From SLID01 sp041667545 (GTDB lineage Bacteria > Omnitrophota > Gorgyraeia > Tantalellales > Tantalellaceae): a stretch of 22,727 nt of DNA. The notes below the pieces were generated by a model. It was not told the origin of the DNA. It was given only the letters and a program-made list of their open reading frames with translations, and did no database searches. Both the position numbers and the translations under genes were made by a program. Shown here piece after piece: positions 15,728-22,685 of this stretch (positions within the stretch are counted from its first letter, which is position 1; each line of letters opens with the position of its first letter). The stretch spans positions 1 through 22,727 of the forward strand of contig JBAYES010000034.1 of assembly GCA_041667545.1 (NCBI GenBank), given 5' to 3'.

Positions 15728-16252
15728 CTATTTGCGGTCGAAAAAGGGGTTTTTACCCGAGGCGGAAAGAGGTATGCCTATGGCCATAACACAGCCTTTT
15801 AAAAAACCGCATGCCATAGCCGCCTTGCCCGCCGAATACATCATACGATTATCAGCGTTAAAAAGGGAAGCTATGGAGACGCTCGAGCCGAGGGCTATCC
15901 CAAGATCCAGTGAGTTGTAGGAGCACATGCCTTTACTCTTTGAAAGTTCAAGGCAGGTTGGATATCCGCAGAACCCGCAGTTAAGGCCAATAGGGGAGCT
16001 CTTTGTTCCTATCAAGACAACGATATCCGATGCTTTTATACCCGCGGCATCCCGGATAAAACCGGGGCGGGAAAGTTTTTTACCCATGCTTATCATTTTC
16101 AGGGCCAGTTTTCTTTTATTTTCCTTCTCAATGATAGTTATGACAAGATTATCGACCCCCTTAGCCTTAGGCGCCGTTCTTGCCGAGACGCACATCTTCT
16201 CGGCAATGCTTTTAAGCGCGGATCTTTTTATGTTTTCATAATTTCGAGGCAT
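15728..16252 (-). CDS. DUF2148-type ferredoxin-domain protein
   Basis: A 174-residue protein with Cys92, Cys95, Cys100 and Cys110 in C-x2-C-x4-C-x9-C spacing (CGFCGYPTC and onward), likely to bind an iron-sulfur cluster. The N-terminal segment CVSARTAPKAKGVDNL and the C-terminal MMYSAGKAAMACGFL region match what I remember of the 'uncharacterised protein containing a ferredoxin domain' family (DUF2148), found mostly in anaerobes. No biochemical function is established for that family as far as I know. CTCCTTT on the + strand (AAAGGAG read leftward) lies 8 nt before the ATG. It is the only - strand gene between the left edge and the lipoprotein gene. A repeat element is inserted about 30 bp upstream of its start, probably in or next to its promoter. 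Confidence 0.8.
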   Translation of the reverse strand: MPRNYENIKRSALKSIAEKMCVSARTAPKAKGVDNLVITIIEKENKRKLALKMISMGKKLSRPGFIRDAAGIKASDIVVLIGTKSSPIGLNCGFCGYPTCLELSKSKGMCSYNSLDLGIALGSSVSIASLFNADNRMMYSAGKAAMACGFLKGCVMAIGIPLSASGKNPFFDRK

Positions 16253-16282
16253 ATGGTTTTCTCCTTTTACTGCGTTTTATAA

Positions 16283-16559
16283 TAGGGTTCTTCAAAATGT
16301 CCTTTTCACGTCGTTGCGAGGGAGCAAAGCGACCGAAGCAATCTTATAACCTATTATATTTATTCAGATTGCTTCGGCTATTTACTAAGTCTGCCGAAAT
16401 CCTGAGCCATAGCGTTTATCACGATACGAAGGGATTCGGCTATTTACTAAGTCTGCCGAAATCCTGAGCCATAGCATTTATCAAGATACGAAGGGTTTCG
16501 TCACTCACCTATTTCGTTCCTCACAAAGATGGAACAGAAGTCCATTTCGCAGAACTCTA
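16283..16559. mobile_element. MITE-like palindromic repeat, copy 2 (inverted relative to copy 1)
   Basis: Read on the - strand this matches copy 1 (9003-9232) along its length. Shared landmarks include TAGAGTTCTGCGAAAT at the end, GTGAGTGACGAA, GGCTCAGGATTTCGGCAG and CCGAAGCAATCT. The ends are again inverted repeats (TAGGGTTCTTCAAAAT on the left). It is flanked by a probable target duplication: TGCGTTTTATA (16271-16281) and TGCGTTTTACA (16560-16570), 10 of 11 matching. It is longer than copy 1 because a 62-bp internal block is duplicated. No protein is encoded. It separates the DUF2148 gene from sequence further upstream. Confidence 0.75.
16373..16496. repeat. Tandem duplication of a 62-bp block inside MITE copy 2
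   Basis: Block 16373-16434 is repeated at 16435-16496 with three differences. Each copy begins TTCGGCTATTTACTAAG and ends in ATACGAAGGG plus one base. Copy 1 of the element contains the block only once (as GGCTCAGGATTTCGGCAGACTTAGTAGATGGCCGAA on its strand, here split: 9091-9126). Confidence 0.8.
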
Positions 16560-16570
16560 TGCGTTTTACA

Positions 16571-16694
16571 TTAGATGTGCTCCGTATGTCAAGTGTAAAA
16601 TGGAGTGGTAATAGTTAACATGCGGGAAGATTCTTAATAAACGATATATCTTGGACGGCATTTCTCACTGAACATAAAAAGATAGCAATACTGA
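16571..16694. other. Non-coding stretch, no feature recognised
   Basis: This AT-rich stretch between MITE copy 2 and inverted repeat B holds TTTTACA (16564-16570) and TGTAAAA (about 16595) as a short inverted pair. I see no credible gene, tRNA or promoter in it. Confidence 0.4.
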
Positions 16695-16885
16695 CGATAC
16701 AAGGCTCTGGTATTCCCTGCGAGGGACGCTCGATCTTCCCGGCGAGAAGATCTTCGCTCGACGGACGACCTCGCTCCCCCTATGGCCCGTGCCATCCCTT
16801 CGCTCGGTTTCGCTCAGGACACCGAGGGGGCCATGCACGCTCGGTCGTCCAACGCCCTCTCCGGGAATACCAGACCCTTGTATCG
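16695..16885. repeat. Long inverted-repeat element B
   Basis: Two 23-bp arms (16695-16717 and 16863-16885) are inverted copies with one mismatch, starting CGATACAAGG. Nested pairs lie inside: GATCTTC with GAAGATC (from 16731), GGACGACC with GGTCGTCC, and a C-run/G-run pair flanking TATGGCC and GGCCAT. The design (CGATAC at the outer end, GC-rich hairpins within, about 180-190 bp, between operons) is the same as element A, although the arm sequences differ after CGATACA. No convincing open reading frame or U-tract is present. Confidence 0.65.
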
Positions 16886-16975
16886 ATGTAGCTTCTTATA
16901 TAACTGTAGCATGACGGGATAATGTTATTAGGAACTTCCGCGAGCCAAACTATTGCGTGGAGTATGGAGATACGC

Positions 16976-17003
16976 TTGACAAGAAGGCATGTTGTCTTAT
17001 AAT
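16976..17003 (+). promoter_or_regulatory. Consensus sigma-70 promoter upstream of the gcv operon
   Basis: TTGACA (16976-16981), a 16-bp spacer and TATAAT (16998-17003): full consensus in both boxes, the strongest promoter in the window. Predicted start near 17009, which is 190 nt before gcvT and exactly at the beginning of a structured leader. Confidence 0.8.
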
Positions 17004-17006
17004 AAC

Positions 17007-17157
17007 TATTGGAGCGACTGGCGTAAGGACGCGCGAAGAATTCTTTCCAATACGGGCTTTTTCATGAAGCCGCACCGCCGTCCGGTGGGTACCCACACGG
17101 GAGCTGTCTGTCAAGAACCGAACGCCTGGGTTTTTGTCTTTCCGTATCTGTAAATAG
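17007..17157 (+). ncRNA. Multi-hairpin leader RNA upstream of gcvT (candidate riboswitch or small RNA)
   Basis: From the predicted transcription start the RNA can form four hairpins. H1: TATTGGA (17007-17013) with TCCAATA (17046-17052), and inside it GCGT-AAGG-ACGC (17021-17032). H2: GGCTT (17055-17059) with AAGCC (17067-17071). H3: CCGT (17078-17081) with ACGG (17097-17100), continuing into GTGG-GTAC-CCAC. H4: CAAGAACC (17112-17119) with GGTTTTTG (17129-17136). A further helix, ATACGG (17050-17055) with CCGTAT (17142-17147), would close H3 and H4 into one junction but competes with H1 and H2 for bases. I do not recognise the consensus of a glycine or folate riboswitch. Size and strong promoter would also fit a 6S-like RNA, which I cannot confirm. 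No protein frame of note. Confidence 0.4.
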
Positions 17158-17198
17158 AAGATCAAAATACAATAAAAATTCCGCGGAGACGTTAGATC

Positions 17199-18272
17199 TT
17201 GAAGAGAACCGCTTTATTTGAAAAACACATATCTTTAGGGGCGAAAATGGTGGATTTCGCCGGTTGGGATATGCCCGTATACTATACCGGCATAATAGAA
17301 GAGCATCTCCATACCCGCTCTCTGGCCGGGCTTTTCGATATCTGCCATATGGGAGAATTTTTCATAGAGGGAAAAGACGCGTCGAAAGAAGTGGAGCGTC
17401 TTGTAAGCTGTAGGATAGCCGACATGCCCGATGGTAAGTGCAGGTACGGTTTTCTTCTTTCCCGCGATGGCGGGATAATGGACGACCTTATTGTTTTCAA
17501 AATATCTCAAAACGAATTTATGATAGTTGTGAATGCCGGGACTATCGGAAAAGACAGTTCATGGATATCCGGAAATATAAAAGGGGATGTGTCTTTTTTT
17601 GACAGATCCGGATCCATCGCTAAAATAGATGTCCAGGGGCCCTCATCCCCGTCGGTTATGGGCCGTCTTGCGGGAAAAGAAGCGATCGAAAATATCGGGC
17701 GTTATTCCTTTATTAATGTCAAAATAGGCCCTGCCGATGTTCTTCTTGCCCGAACCGGGTATACGGGGGAGATAGGGTACGAGCTATTTTTTGACGCGGG
17801 ATATGCCTCCGGGATGTGGGACAGTCTTATGCGTTTCGATGAAATAAAACCCGTGGGTCTCGGCGCAAGGGACACGTTGAGGCTTGAAATGGGGTATCCG
17901 CTTTACGGAAGCGATATATGCGAACAAGTCGATCCTTTTGAAGCAGGACTTGGAAGGTTTGTATACATGGATAAAGATTTTATAGGCAAGGAGGCATTGC
18001 TCGCCCGGATTGAAAAAGAAGATAAAAAGATCCTGATGGGATTTGAATGTGACGGAAGACGTATAGCAAGGCACGGCTTCAGAATTGAGGTGGAAGGTAT
18101 TGAGTCGGGTGTGGTAACGAGCGGAGGCTTCAGCCCCTCTCTTAAAAAAGCCATAGGGCTGTGTTATGTGGATAAAAAAGCGGCGTATGAAGGCGGAAAA
18201 ATTATACTTACTGACGGAAATATATCCATAGAAGCGAAATTAACCAGGACGCCGATCTTAAAAAACAAATGA
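17199..18272 (+). CDS. gcvT: Glycine cleavage system T-protein (aminomethyltransferase)
   Basis: Transfers the methylene group from the aminomethyl-lipoyl H-protein to tetrahydrofolate and releases ammonia. The 357-residue product begins KRTALFEKHISLGAKMVDFAGWDMPV, here split as KRTALFEKH and GAKMVDFAGWDMPV, with FDICHMGEF, VDVQGP-like IDVQGPSSP, RTGYTGEIGYELF (folate-site region) and LGARDTLRLEMGYPLYG. The start codon is TTG at 17199, with GCGGAG 10 nt upstream. It lies at the position where family members start, so a rare-start call is justified. First gene of gcvT-gcvH-gcvPA-gcvPB-lplA, preceded by a structured leader. Confidence 0.94.
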   Translation: MKRTALFEKHISLGAKMVDFAGWDMPVYYTGIIEEHLHTRSLAGLFDICHMGEFFIEGKDASKEVERLVSCRIADMPDGKCRYGFLLSRDGGIMDDLIVFKISQNEFMIVVNAGTIGKDSSWISGNIKGDVSFFDRSGSIAKIDVQGPSSPSVMGRLAGKEAIENIGRYSFINVKIGPADVLLARTGYTGEIGYELFFDAGYASGMWDSLMRFDEIKPVGLGARDTLRLEMGYPLYGSDICEQVDPFEAGLGRFVYMDKDFIGKEALLARIEKEDKKILMGFECDGRRIARHGFRIEVEGIESGVVTSGGFSPSLKKAIGLCYVDKKAAYEGGKIILTDGNISIEAKLTRTPILKNK

Positions 18273-18297
18273 ACAGAACTTAATGTGAGGAGGAAAG

Positions 18298-18681
18298 ATG
18301 AACTTAAAAGAACTGAAATATACCAAAGATCATGAGTGGGTGAAACTCCAGGGAGAGGAAGCGGTGATAGGAATAACAGACCATGCCCAATCGGAACTCG
18401 GCGATATAACCTTTATAGATCTTCCGCGGCTCGGACAAAAGGTGAAGCAGTCAGACGGTATAGCCACAATAGAATCGGTCAAAGCCGCGAGTGAGGTCTA
18501 TTCTCCGGTTTCAGGGGAAGTGTTTTCTGTCAATGATACGCTCGTAGACGCGCCTGAGACCGTTAACACGTCTCCTTATGAAGACGGATGGATCTGTAAA
18601 ATAAGTGTTTCCGGGGCGAAAGAACTGGATGGGCTTATGGACCACGCGGGGTATGAGGAGTATCTCAGGGAATTAAAGTAA
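18298..18681 (+). CDS. gcvH: Glycine cleavage system H-protein
   Basis: The lipoyl carrier that shuttles the aminomethyl group among the P-, T- and L-proteins. At 127 residues it is the normal size. The lipoylated residue is Lys62 in ESVKAASEVYSPVSGEV, and the start (YTKDHEWVKL) is standard. A strong GAGGAGG lies upstream. Lys62 is presumably the substrate of the lipoate ligase encoded at the end of the operon. Confidence 0.97.
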   Translation: MNLKELKYTKDHEWVKLQGEEAVIGITDHAQSELGDITFIDLPRLGQKVKQSDGIATIESVKAASEVYSPVSGEVFSVNDTLVDAPETVNTSPYEDGWICKISVSGAKELDGLMDHAGYEEYLRELK

Positions 18682-18694
18682 TACGGGAGGCAAA

Positions 18695-20038
18695 ATGGGG
18701 TACATTCCTCATTCAAAACAAGATCGGATCGAAATGCTGGAAGTCCTCGGGATAACTTCGGGCAACATGGAAGATCTTTTCAGCGGGATCCCGAAAGATC
18801 TTCGCGCGCGTTCTTTTGATCTTCCTACGGGAATGTCGGAATTCGAAGTGGATAAATATCTCCGAAAACTTGCCAGGAAGAACGCCGTAGGCCTTACCTC
18901 TTTTGTAGGAGGAGGTTTTTATGACCATTACACCCCGGCAGCTATAGACGCGGTAGTGTCGAGATCGGAATTCTATACCGCGTATACGCCGTATCAGCCC
19001 GAAGCTTCACAGGGAACGCTTCAGGCGATATACGAGTATCAGAGCTGTATATGCCGGCTCACGGAAATGGAAGTATCTAATGCGTCGCTTTATGACGGCG
19101 GAACAGCTTTATACGAGGCCGCGATGATGGCTATACGTATTACGGGCAGGAACCGGATAATAATGGACGGAGGAGTGAACCCCATATACAGGAAAATGAT
19201 GTATTCTTACACTAACAATCTGTCCATAGAATTCGTGGAAGTTGATGTTTGCCACGGCCAGGCCGACAGGGACGCGATAAAAAGTTGTCTTAACGATAAA
19301 ACGGCGGCAGTTATCATGCAGAACCCTAATTTTTTCGGAGCCATAGACGACCATACCGATGTCTCGGCAATGTGCCGTGAAAAAGGCGCTTTGGTCATAG
19401 AAAGCGTGTATCCTGTTTCTCTCGGCGTTTTGAAAACACCGCGTGAAATGGGGGTTGATATAGTGACGGGTGAAGGGCAGAGTTTGGGCATCCCTTTGTC
19501 TTTCGGCGGGCCGTATCTCGGGTTTATCGCCTCAAAAAAAGAATTTGTCAGAAAAATGCCCGGGAGGATTGTGGGAGCAAGCATTGATACTAAAGGGAGA
19601 AGGGCCTTTGTTCTCACTCTCCAGACCAGAGAGCAGCACATACGAAGAGATAAGGCGACTTCCAATATCTGTTCTAACCAGGCATTATGCGCTCTAAGAG
19701 CCCTGGTCTACATGTGCCTTACGGGTCGGGGAGGCCTTAAAAAGGTAGCAAAGTTATGTATGGAGAGGGCCGAATACGCGAAATCTAAACTTGGAAGCAT
19801 AAAAGGAGTGGAAGTAAAGACAAGTTCCCCGACCTTTAATGAATTTGTGATAAAACTTCCATGTGATCCGAACGATGTAATTGGGAAATTGATAGAAAAA
19901 GGAATAGCCGCCGGGTTCCCTCTGGAGAGGTATTACCCGGAGCTCAAAGACCATCTTCTTGTGGCTGTTACCGAAAAAAGGACAAGAGAAGAGATAGATA
20001 CATATGCCAAAGAACTGGAGGCGGCATTATGGAACTGA
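18695..20038 (+). CDS. gcvPA: Glycine dehydrogenase (decarboxylating) subunit 1
   Basis: One half of the heteromeric P-protein, which decarboxylates glycine with PLP and loads the aminomethyl group on H-protein. The 447 residues match the family length. Features include YIPHSKQDRIEMLEVLG at the N-terminus, TAYTPYQPEASQGTLQAIYE, SLYDGGTALYEA, GEGQSLGIPLSFGGPYLG and LQTREQHIRRDKATSNICSN. The catalytic PLP Lys is in subunit 2, as expected for split P-proteins. Its 3' end overlaps gcvPB by 10 nt, so the two subunits are probably made in equal amounts. Confidence 0.96.
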   Translation: MGYIPHSKQDRIEMLEVLGITSGNMEDLFSGIPKDLRARSFDLPTGMSEFEVDKYLRKLARKNAVGLTSFVGGGFYDHYTPAAIDAVVSRSEFYTAYTPYQPEASQGTLQAIYEYQSCICRLTEMEVSNASLYDGGTALYEAAMMAIRITGRNRIIMDGGVNPIYRKMMYSYTNNLSIEFVEVDVCHGQADRDAIKSCLNDKTAAVIMQNPNFFGAIDDHTDVSAMCREKGALVIESVYPVSLGVLKTPREMGVDIVTGEGQSLGIPLSFGGPYLGFIASKKEFVRKMPGRIVGASIDTKGRRAFVLTLQTREQHIRRDKATSNICSNQALCALRALVYMCLTGRGGLKKVAKLCMERAEYAKSKLGSIKGVEVKTSSPTFNEFVIKLPCDPNDVIGKLIEKGIAAGFPLERYYPELKDHLLVAVTEKRTREEIDTYAKELEAALWN

Positions 20039-21489
20039 TATTCGAAAGGTCCAGAAAAGGTAAGATTGGAGGAACCCTGCCTCTATGGGATCCCGGGAAA
20101 GAAGTTCGGTTAGACCCGAAATACGCGAGGTCGCGCGACGCGGAACTTCCATGTGTTTCGGAACCTGAAGTTGTAAGGCATTTCACAAGGCTTTCGCAGA
20201 TGAATTTTGGTGTAGATTCCCACTTTTATCCTTTAGGTTCATGCACGATGAAGTATAATCCCAAGTTCACCGAAAAGATAGCCGCTCTTGAGGAATTCAC
20301 CTCATTGCACCCCCTGCAGCCTCAGCTTATAAAAGGGGAAAAACTTGCCCAGGGGGCTCTCGAGATAATATACAATCTGGAAAAAGCACTGTCTGAAATA
20401 ACCGGTATGGCGGCTTTTACAACACAGCCGATGGCCGGGGCGCATGGGGAACTCACTGGGGTTATGCTGATAGCTGCTTATCACAAACATAACGGAAGTA
20501 AAAAAAGATATGTGCTTATACCCGATTCAGGGCATGGCACTAATCCGGCTTCTGCGGCAATAGCGGGGTATGAGGTAATATCCGTACCTTCAGATAAGAA
20601 TGGTGTTATGGATATGGATGTCTACAGGAAGAGTTTGAGCGATGAAGTAGCGGGTGTTATGCTGACATGTCCCAACACTCTCGGCTTATTCAACCCGCAT
20701 ATAAAAGAGATAACGGACCTTGCCCACAAAGCGGGAGCTCTTATGTATTACGACGGAGCTAACTTGAACGCTATAATGGGGAAAGCCCGTCCCGGGGATC
20801 TGGGTTTTGATGTTGTCCATATTAACCTTCATAAAACTTTTGCGACCCCGCATGGCGGCGGCGGGCCCGGGGCAGGCCCGGTGGGCGTATCGGAAAAATT
20901 GGAAAAATTTCTTCCAATAGCACGGGTGGTAAGAAATCTCGAAGGGGAGTTCAGCCTGGACTATGACAGGCCTCTTTCTGTGGGTTACGTAGCGCCTTTC
21001 TATGGGAATTTCGGGGTGCTTTTGAAAGCGTATGCGTATATACTCCTTCTCGGAAAGGAAGGCCTCATAGAGGCAAGCGAAAATGCCGTTCTGAACGCTA
21101 ATTACTTGAAATGCCGTCTTGCGGGAACCTACGACATACCCTATGGGGAGAACAGCCTTCATGAATTTGTGATTTCCGCTTCACGTCAGGCGGAAAAGGG
21201 TGTACGCGCTCTTGATATAGCTAAAGCTCTTATTGACAAGGGTATACATCCTCCTACGGTGTATTTCCCGTTAATAGTTAAAGAAGCTATGATGGTGGAA
21301 CCCACTGAAACCGAGTCTCGCGAGACCCTTGACAGGTTTGTCGACATAATGAAAGAGCTTGCCGAACTCGCGGAGACCTCGCCTGAAAAGTTCAAGGAAT
21401 TTCCGCGTAATTCCCCGGTAGGCCGGGTAGACGAGGTGAAAGCAGCTAAAGATATGGATCTGGCATATTTCCCCCATGAAGATAATTGA
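20029..21489 (+). CDS. gcvPB: Glycine dehydrogenase (decarboxylating) subunit 2
   Basis: The PLP-bearing half of the split P-protein. In the 486-residue product the cofactor Lys is Lys269 in NLHKTFATPHGGGGPGAGPV. Other signatures are HFYPLGSCTMKYNPK, TTQPMAGAHGELTGVMLI, DSGHGTNPASAA, MLTCPNTLGLF and DGANLNAIMG. The start lies inside gcvPA, and the last 14 nt overlap the lipoate ligase gene. Confidence 0.97.
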   Translation: MELIFERSRKGKIGGTLPLWDPGKEVRLDPKYARSRDAELPCVSEPEVVRHFTRLSQMNFGVDSHFYPLGSCTMKYNPKFTEKIAALEEFTSLHPLQPQLIKGEKLAQGALEIIYNLEKALSEITGMAAFTTQPMAGAHGELTGVMLIAAYHKHNGSKKRYVLIPDSGHGTNPASAAIAGYEVISVPSDKNGVMDMDVYRKSLSDEVAGVMLTCPNTLGLFNPHIKEITDLAHKAGALMYYDGANLNAIMGKARPGDLGFDVVHINLHKTFATPHGGGGPGAGPVGVSEKLEKFLPIARVVRNLEGEFSLDYDRPLSVGYVAPFYGNFGVLLKAYAYILLLGKEGLIEASENAVLNANYLKCRLAGTYDIPYGENSLHEFVISASRQAEKGVRALDIAKALIDKGIHPPTVYFPLIVKEAMMVEPTETESRETLDRFVDIMKELAELAETSPEKFKEFPRNSPVGRVDEVKAAKDMDLAYFPHEDN

Positions 21490-22201
21490 AAATGTTCCGG
21501 TATCGCCCGAAGAAGCTCTGGCAATGGATGAGCTATTTCTCCTTAAAGCTGAAAAAGGAGATATTGGCGAGACCCTCCGTTTCTGGCAGACTGATGAGTG
21601 TTTCGTAGTGGTCGGGCGTTCCGGAAAAGTGGAAGAAGAGTGTTTTCTTGAAAAATGCCGAAAGGACGGAATAAAAATACTGCGGCGTATTTCAGGCGGC
21701 GGGACGGTCCTTCAGGGTAAAGGCTGTCTCAATTATTCTTCGGTCCTTTCATATCTCGGAGACAAGAGATATGAAAAAATAGTATCTTCCTACAAAAAGA
21801 TAATGACTGGTCTTTCGCTCGGTTTCCGGGCTGAGGGGCTTAACGCGGAATTTGTTCCGATATCGGACCTCGCTGTCGGTGAGCGTAAATTTTCGGGGAA
21901 CTCTCAGGCAAGAAAACGGCGGTATTTTCTGCATCATGGAACAATACTCTTTGATATGGACATAAGCTCTTTTGGTAGATATTTAAAACATCCGCCGAAA
22001 GAGCCGGATTATAGAAACGGAAGGGAACATAGAGACTTTGTGGCTAATATATCCTTCTCTCCAAAGGTTATAAAGGAAGTTATACGATCCGTTCTCGCGC
22101 CCAAAGGGATTTCTTGGCAGGCACAAAAAAAAGACCTTAAGGGCCTTACCGATCTTGTTGAATGCAAGTATTCAAGGGACAGTTGGAATTTATGTTTTTA
22201 G
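21476..22201 (+). CDS. lplA: Lipoate-protein ligase family protein (LplA/LipM-like)
   Basis: A 241-residue member of the BPL/LPL catalytic fold. The lipoyl-binding signature is RRISGGGTVLQGKGCLNYS (near residue 71), and the substrate-activating Lys lies in ERKFSGNSQARKRR (near 142), followed by HHGTILFD. It most likely attaches lipoate, or transfers octanoate, to Lys62 of the H-protein encoded upstream. It lacks the extra C-terminal domain of E. coli LplA, so either a separate partner completes activation or the enzyme is an acyl-transferase. Sequence alone does not separate these. The start overlaps gcvPB and no Shine-Dalgarno is visible, so expression probably depends on coupling. Confidence 0.85.
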   Translation: MKIIENVPVSPEEALAMDELFLLKAEKGDIGETLRFWQTDECFVVVGRSGKVEEECFLEKCRKDGIKILRRISGGGTVLQGKGCLNYSSVLSYLGDKRYEKIVSSYKKIMTGLSLGFRAEGLNAEFVPISDLAVGERKFSGNSQARKRRYFLHHGTILFDMDISSFGRYLKHPPKEPDYRNGREHRDFVANISFSPKVIKEVIRSVLAPKGISWQAQKKDLKGLTDLVECKYSRDSWNLCF

Positions 22202-22605
22202 GAAGAGGGCTTCGCGAGTCCCTCGAAAATGATCTTTTCTGCTTTAGGCAGAACGAGACTGCTTAAAGATGACAGGGTTATCTTTGTCGCGGTCTCCGAA
22301 GCGGGTTCAAAGAAAATACCGACGCGGGTCGTATCTACCTGTTCTTTAAATCCCATTACTACAATATAACCTTTTTTGGGGTTACGCTGAAATACGGTCA
22401 ACCCGGCATTTTTAACTATGCTGACGGTCTTATCGAAAGCTTCTCCCCGAGGGATATTAAAAGTTCTCGTAATTCCACTATCTTTATGGGCTTCGAGGTC
22501 TCTTACATTCGTTCCGGCCAGGGACGCGAGATTATATTTTGAAGAAGAACAGCCCGAGACGGATAGGGCGGACATAACAATAAACAAAATAATTGTATTT
22601 TTCAT
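22198..22605 (-). CDS. Small predicted lipoprotein of unknown function
   Basis: The 135-residue product starts with a charged-hydrophobic signal (MKNTIILFIVMSALS) and a lipobox VSGC with Cys19, so the mature protein should be lipid-anchored. The mature part (about 116 residues) has no motif I recognise; it is a mixed, probably beta-rich domain with TFNIPRGEAFDKTVSIV and KGYIVVMGF. CGGAG lies 7 nt before the ATG and a good promoter lies further upstream. It converges with lplA and the two stop codons overlap by 4 bp, with no terminator between them. Its function is unknown to me. Confidence 0.75.
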   Translation of the reverse strand: MKNTIILFIVMSALSVSGCSSSKYNLASLAGTNVRDLEAHKDSGITRTFNIPRGEAFDKTVSIVKNAGLTVFQRNPKKGYIVVMGFKEQVDTTRVGIFFEPASETATKITLSSLSSLVLPKAEKIIFEGLAKPSS

Positions 22606-22642
22606 GCGGAAACTCCGTTGGTTTTAACTTCTGAATAGGCCG

Positions 22643-22671
22643 ATTATATAATCAATCGCGCTGATTAGCAA
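22643..22671 (-). promoter_or_regulatory. Promoter of the lipoprotein gene
   Basis: Reading leftward: TTGCTA (22671-22666), a 17-bp spacer and TATAAT (22648-22643), 37 bp before the ATG at 22605. The -10 box is full consensus. Confidence 0.7.
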
Positions 22672-22685
22672 GCATTAACAGCGGC

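Noticed and set aside
15690..16241. Two + strand frames (76 and 104 residues)
   Set aside because: They are antisense to the DUF2148-type gene, whose Cys motif and ribosome-binding site show it to be the real one.
16950..17165. 71-residue - strand frame over the gcvT leader
   Set aside because: It crosses the promoter and hairpins of the leader and shows no protein features.
17007..17198. Glycine riboswitch
   Set aside because: Expected before gcvT, but the conserved glycine-aptamer core sequences are not visible; listed instead as an unassigned structured leader.
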